Made by a program: the position numbers and the translations under genes. From NCBI RefSeq assembly GCF_014170375.1, contig NZ_LZZW01000031.1, forward strand, positions 248,001 to 312,000: 64,000 nt of DNA. The letters are read 5' to 3'. The number at the start of each line of letters is the position of its first letter. Position 1 is the stretch's first letter. This DNA comes from Variovorax sp. UMC13. GTDB taxonomy: Bacteria > Pseudomonadota > Gammaproteobacteria > Burkholderiales > Burkholderiaceae_C. The notes under the pieces were generated by a model. That model saw nothing but the letters and a program-made list of their open reading frames with translations, ran no database searches and was not told the origin of the DNA. This document shows, in pieces, positions 63,297-64,000 of the stretch.

Positions 63297-63950
63297 ATGT
63301 CCGCGGCCTGGGCCACCGAAGCCGTCACGCGCTTTCGCGACATCCTCGCGCTGGTGTCGCGCGAGCAGGTGCGCACGGCCTACGAGATCGCGGTGCGGCT
63401 CAAGCTGCCGGTGAGTTCGACCTACCTCACGGTGACGGAGCTGGAACGCCTGTCCTGCCTGGCGCGCGACGAGAGCGGCTACCTGCTGGTGGGCATCCGG
63501 CCGCAGCAGATGGCGCTCGACGCGCTGGGCTTCCAGGTGGCGGCGCAGCGCCTGGCGCCGCTGGTGCGCCACCTGCGCGACCAGTCGGGCGAGACGGTGT
63601 TCATGGCCAGCATGGCCGAGATCCTGACGGTGGGCACCGTGGCCATGGGCTTCAACCCCGGGCACCTGGTGGTGCAGTCCTTCCAGACCTATCGCTATGC
63701 GACCGCGCCCCCGCCCTCGGAGCTGACGCGGCCCGGCGTGTTCGAGCTCACGCTGGCCACCAACGCGCAGTACGGCGACCATGGCGGGCTGGTGAACCTG
63801 ATGGCGCTGCAGCTCGCGCGCTCGAGCTCCAGCGCGCACCCCGCCACGCTGGCGGTGGGCGTGGCACGGCCCGAGGGCGACTTCCGCGACGCGGCGCACA
63901 TCGCGCGCAAGCTGCTCGAACTCAAGGCCTTCTTCGATTCGCCGGGCTGA
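63297..63950 (+). CDS. short IclR-like regulator
   Basis: A 217-residue protein. Residues about 8-65 are an IclR-type helix-turn-helix (FRDILALVSREQVRTAYEIAVRLKLPVSSTYLTVTELERL). The rest resembles a shortened IclR effector domain (APLVRHLRDQSGETVFMASM, ALQLARSSSSAHPATLAVGV). It is about 35 residues shorter than typical IclR proteins. It follows the fused regulator by 16 bases, so the two are probably co-transcribed and control the same operon. Confidence 0.75.
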   Translation: MSAAWATEAVTRFRDILALVSREQVRTAYEIAVRLKLPVSSTYLTVTELERLSCLARDESGYLLVGIRPQQMALDALGFQVAAQRLAPLVRHLRDQSGETVFMASMAEILTVGTVAMGFNPGHLVVQSFQTYRYATAPPPSELTRPGVFELTLATNAQYGDHGGLVNLMALQLARSSSSAHPATLAVGVARPEGDFRDAAHIARKLLELKAFFDSPG

Positions 63951-63963
63951 TGGCGCAGCGCCG

Positions 63964-64000
63964 CTACAGCAGGTCCTCGAGCATCAGCGGCAGCCGCCGC
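63964..64000 (-). CDS. 3' end of a minus-strand gene cut by the window edge
   Basis: A frame ending LPLMLEDLL, with an amber stop at 63966-63964, runs off the right edge. Only 11 codons are visible, so neither the gene nor its product can be identified. Confidence 0.35.
   Translation of the reverse strand, partial: RRLPLMLEDLL

Overview
The window is a stretch of high-GC chromosome from a betaproteobacterium, most probably Comamonadaceae and Variovorax-like. The base composition, the many Bug-type and ABC solute uptake genes, and an acdS/acdR pair all point that way. I see no tRNA, rRNA, CRISPR array or intact transposon. The assignment is inference from content, not a phylogenetic result.

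Layout. 1-3.6 kb is a patchwork of lower-GC, mostly minus-strand genes: a tRNA-modification gene cut by the window edge, an Imm26-like immunity protein, an unknown protein, an Abi-alpha (abortive infection) protein and small envelope proteins. Copies of a short repeat separate several of them. 3.8-9.3 kb holds a Rid-family protein, an exported unknown, a DMP19/MORN-like protein and ACC deaminase with its divergent Lrp-type regulator. 9.4-16.4 kb is one long minus-strand operon for 2-ketogluconate use: kguE, kguK, kguD, the LacI-family gene ptxS, and a four-gene ABC transporter. An exact PtxS-type palindrome lies at its promoter. 16.5-18.9 kb carries an NTP/NDP-type transporter and an aldo/keto reductase.

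19.2-22.8 kb is a foreign-looking toxin locus: a decayed zeta-toxin fragment, an AT-richer putative antitoxin or immunity gene, and a 1032-residue zeta toxin whose C-terminus resembles the XVIPCD secretion signal of bacteria-killing type IV secretion effectors. 22.9-25.7 kb has two tandem class A beta-lactamase-like genes and a sugar acetyltransferase. 25.9-29.7 kb is an iron-regulated siderophore receptor system in which the ECF sigma factor and the FecR-type regulator are one protein, behind a Fur box. 29.8-36.1 kb holds a LysR/Bug/AtuA-type catabolic cluster, a hydrolase, a MOSC protein and a glutamine amidotransferase. 36.2-43.2 kb holds peroxide- and redox-type genes, a MarR/GIY-YIG pair with a readable promoter and operators, a LysE exporter, a ring-cleavage dioxygenase and an oxidoreductase, with their regulators.

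43.2-53.9 kb contains a hybrid histidine kinase broken by one extra base, an ABC exporter, a Tat-exported phosphoesterase, a 24-residue membrane peptide and a DUF2868/DUF3482 GTPase pair. 53.97-61.7 kb is a tightly coupled minus-strand operon: aldehyde dehydrogenase, CUT2-type sugar ABC transporter (ATPase, two permeases, binding protein) and GMC alcohol oxidase/dehydrogenase. It looks like a complete import-and-oxidise route for a sugar or polyol. Divergent from it are two regulators, one joining an IclR-like helix-turn-helix to a sugar-binding-protein-like sensor.
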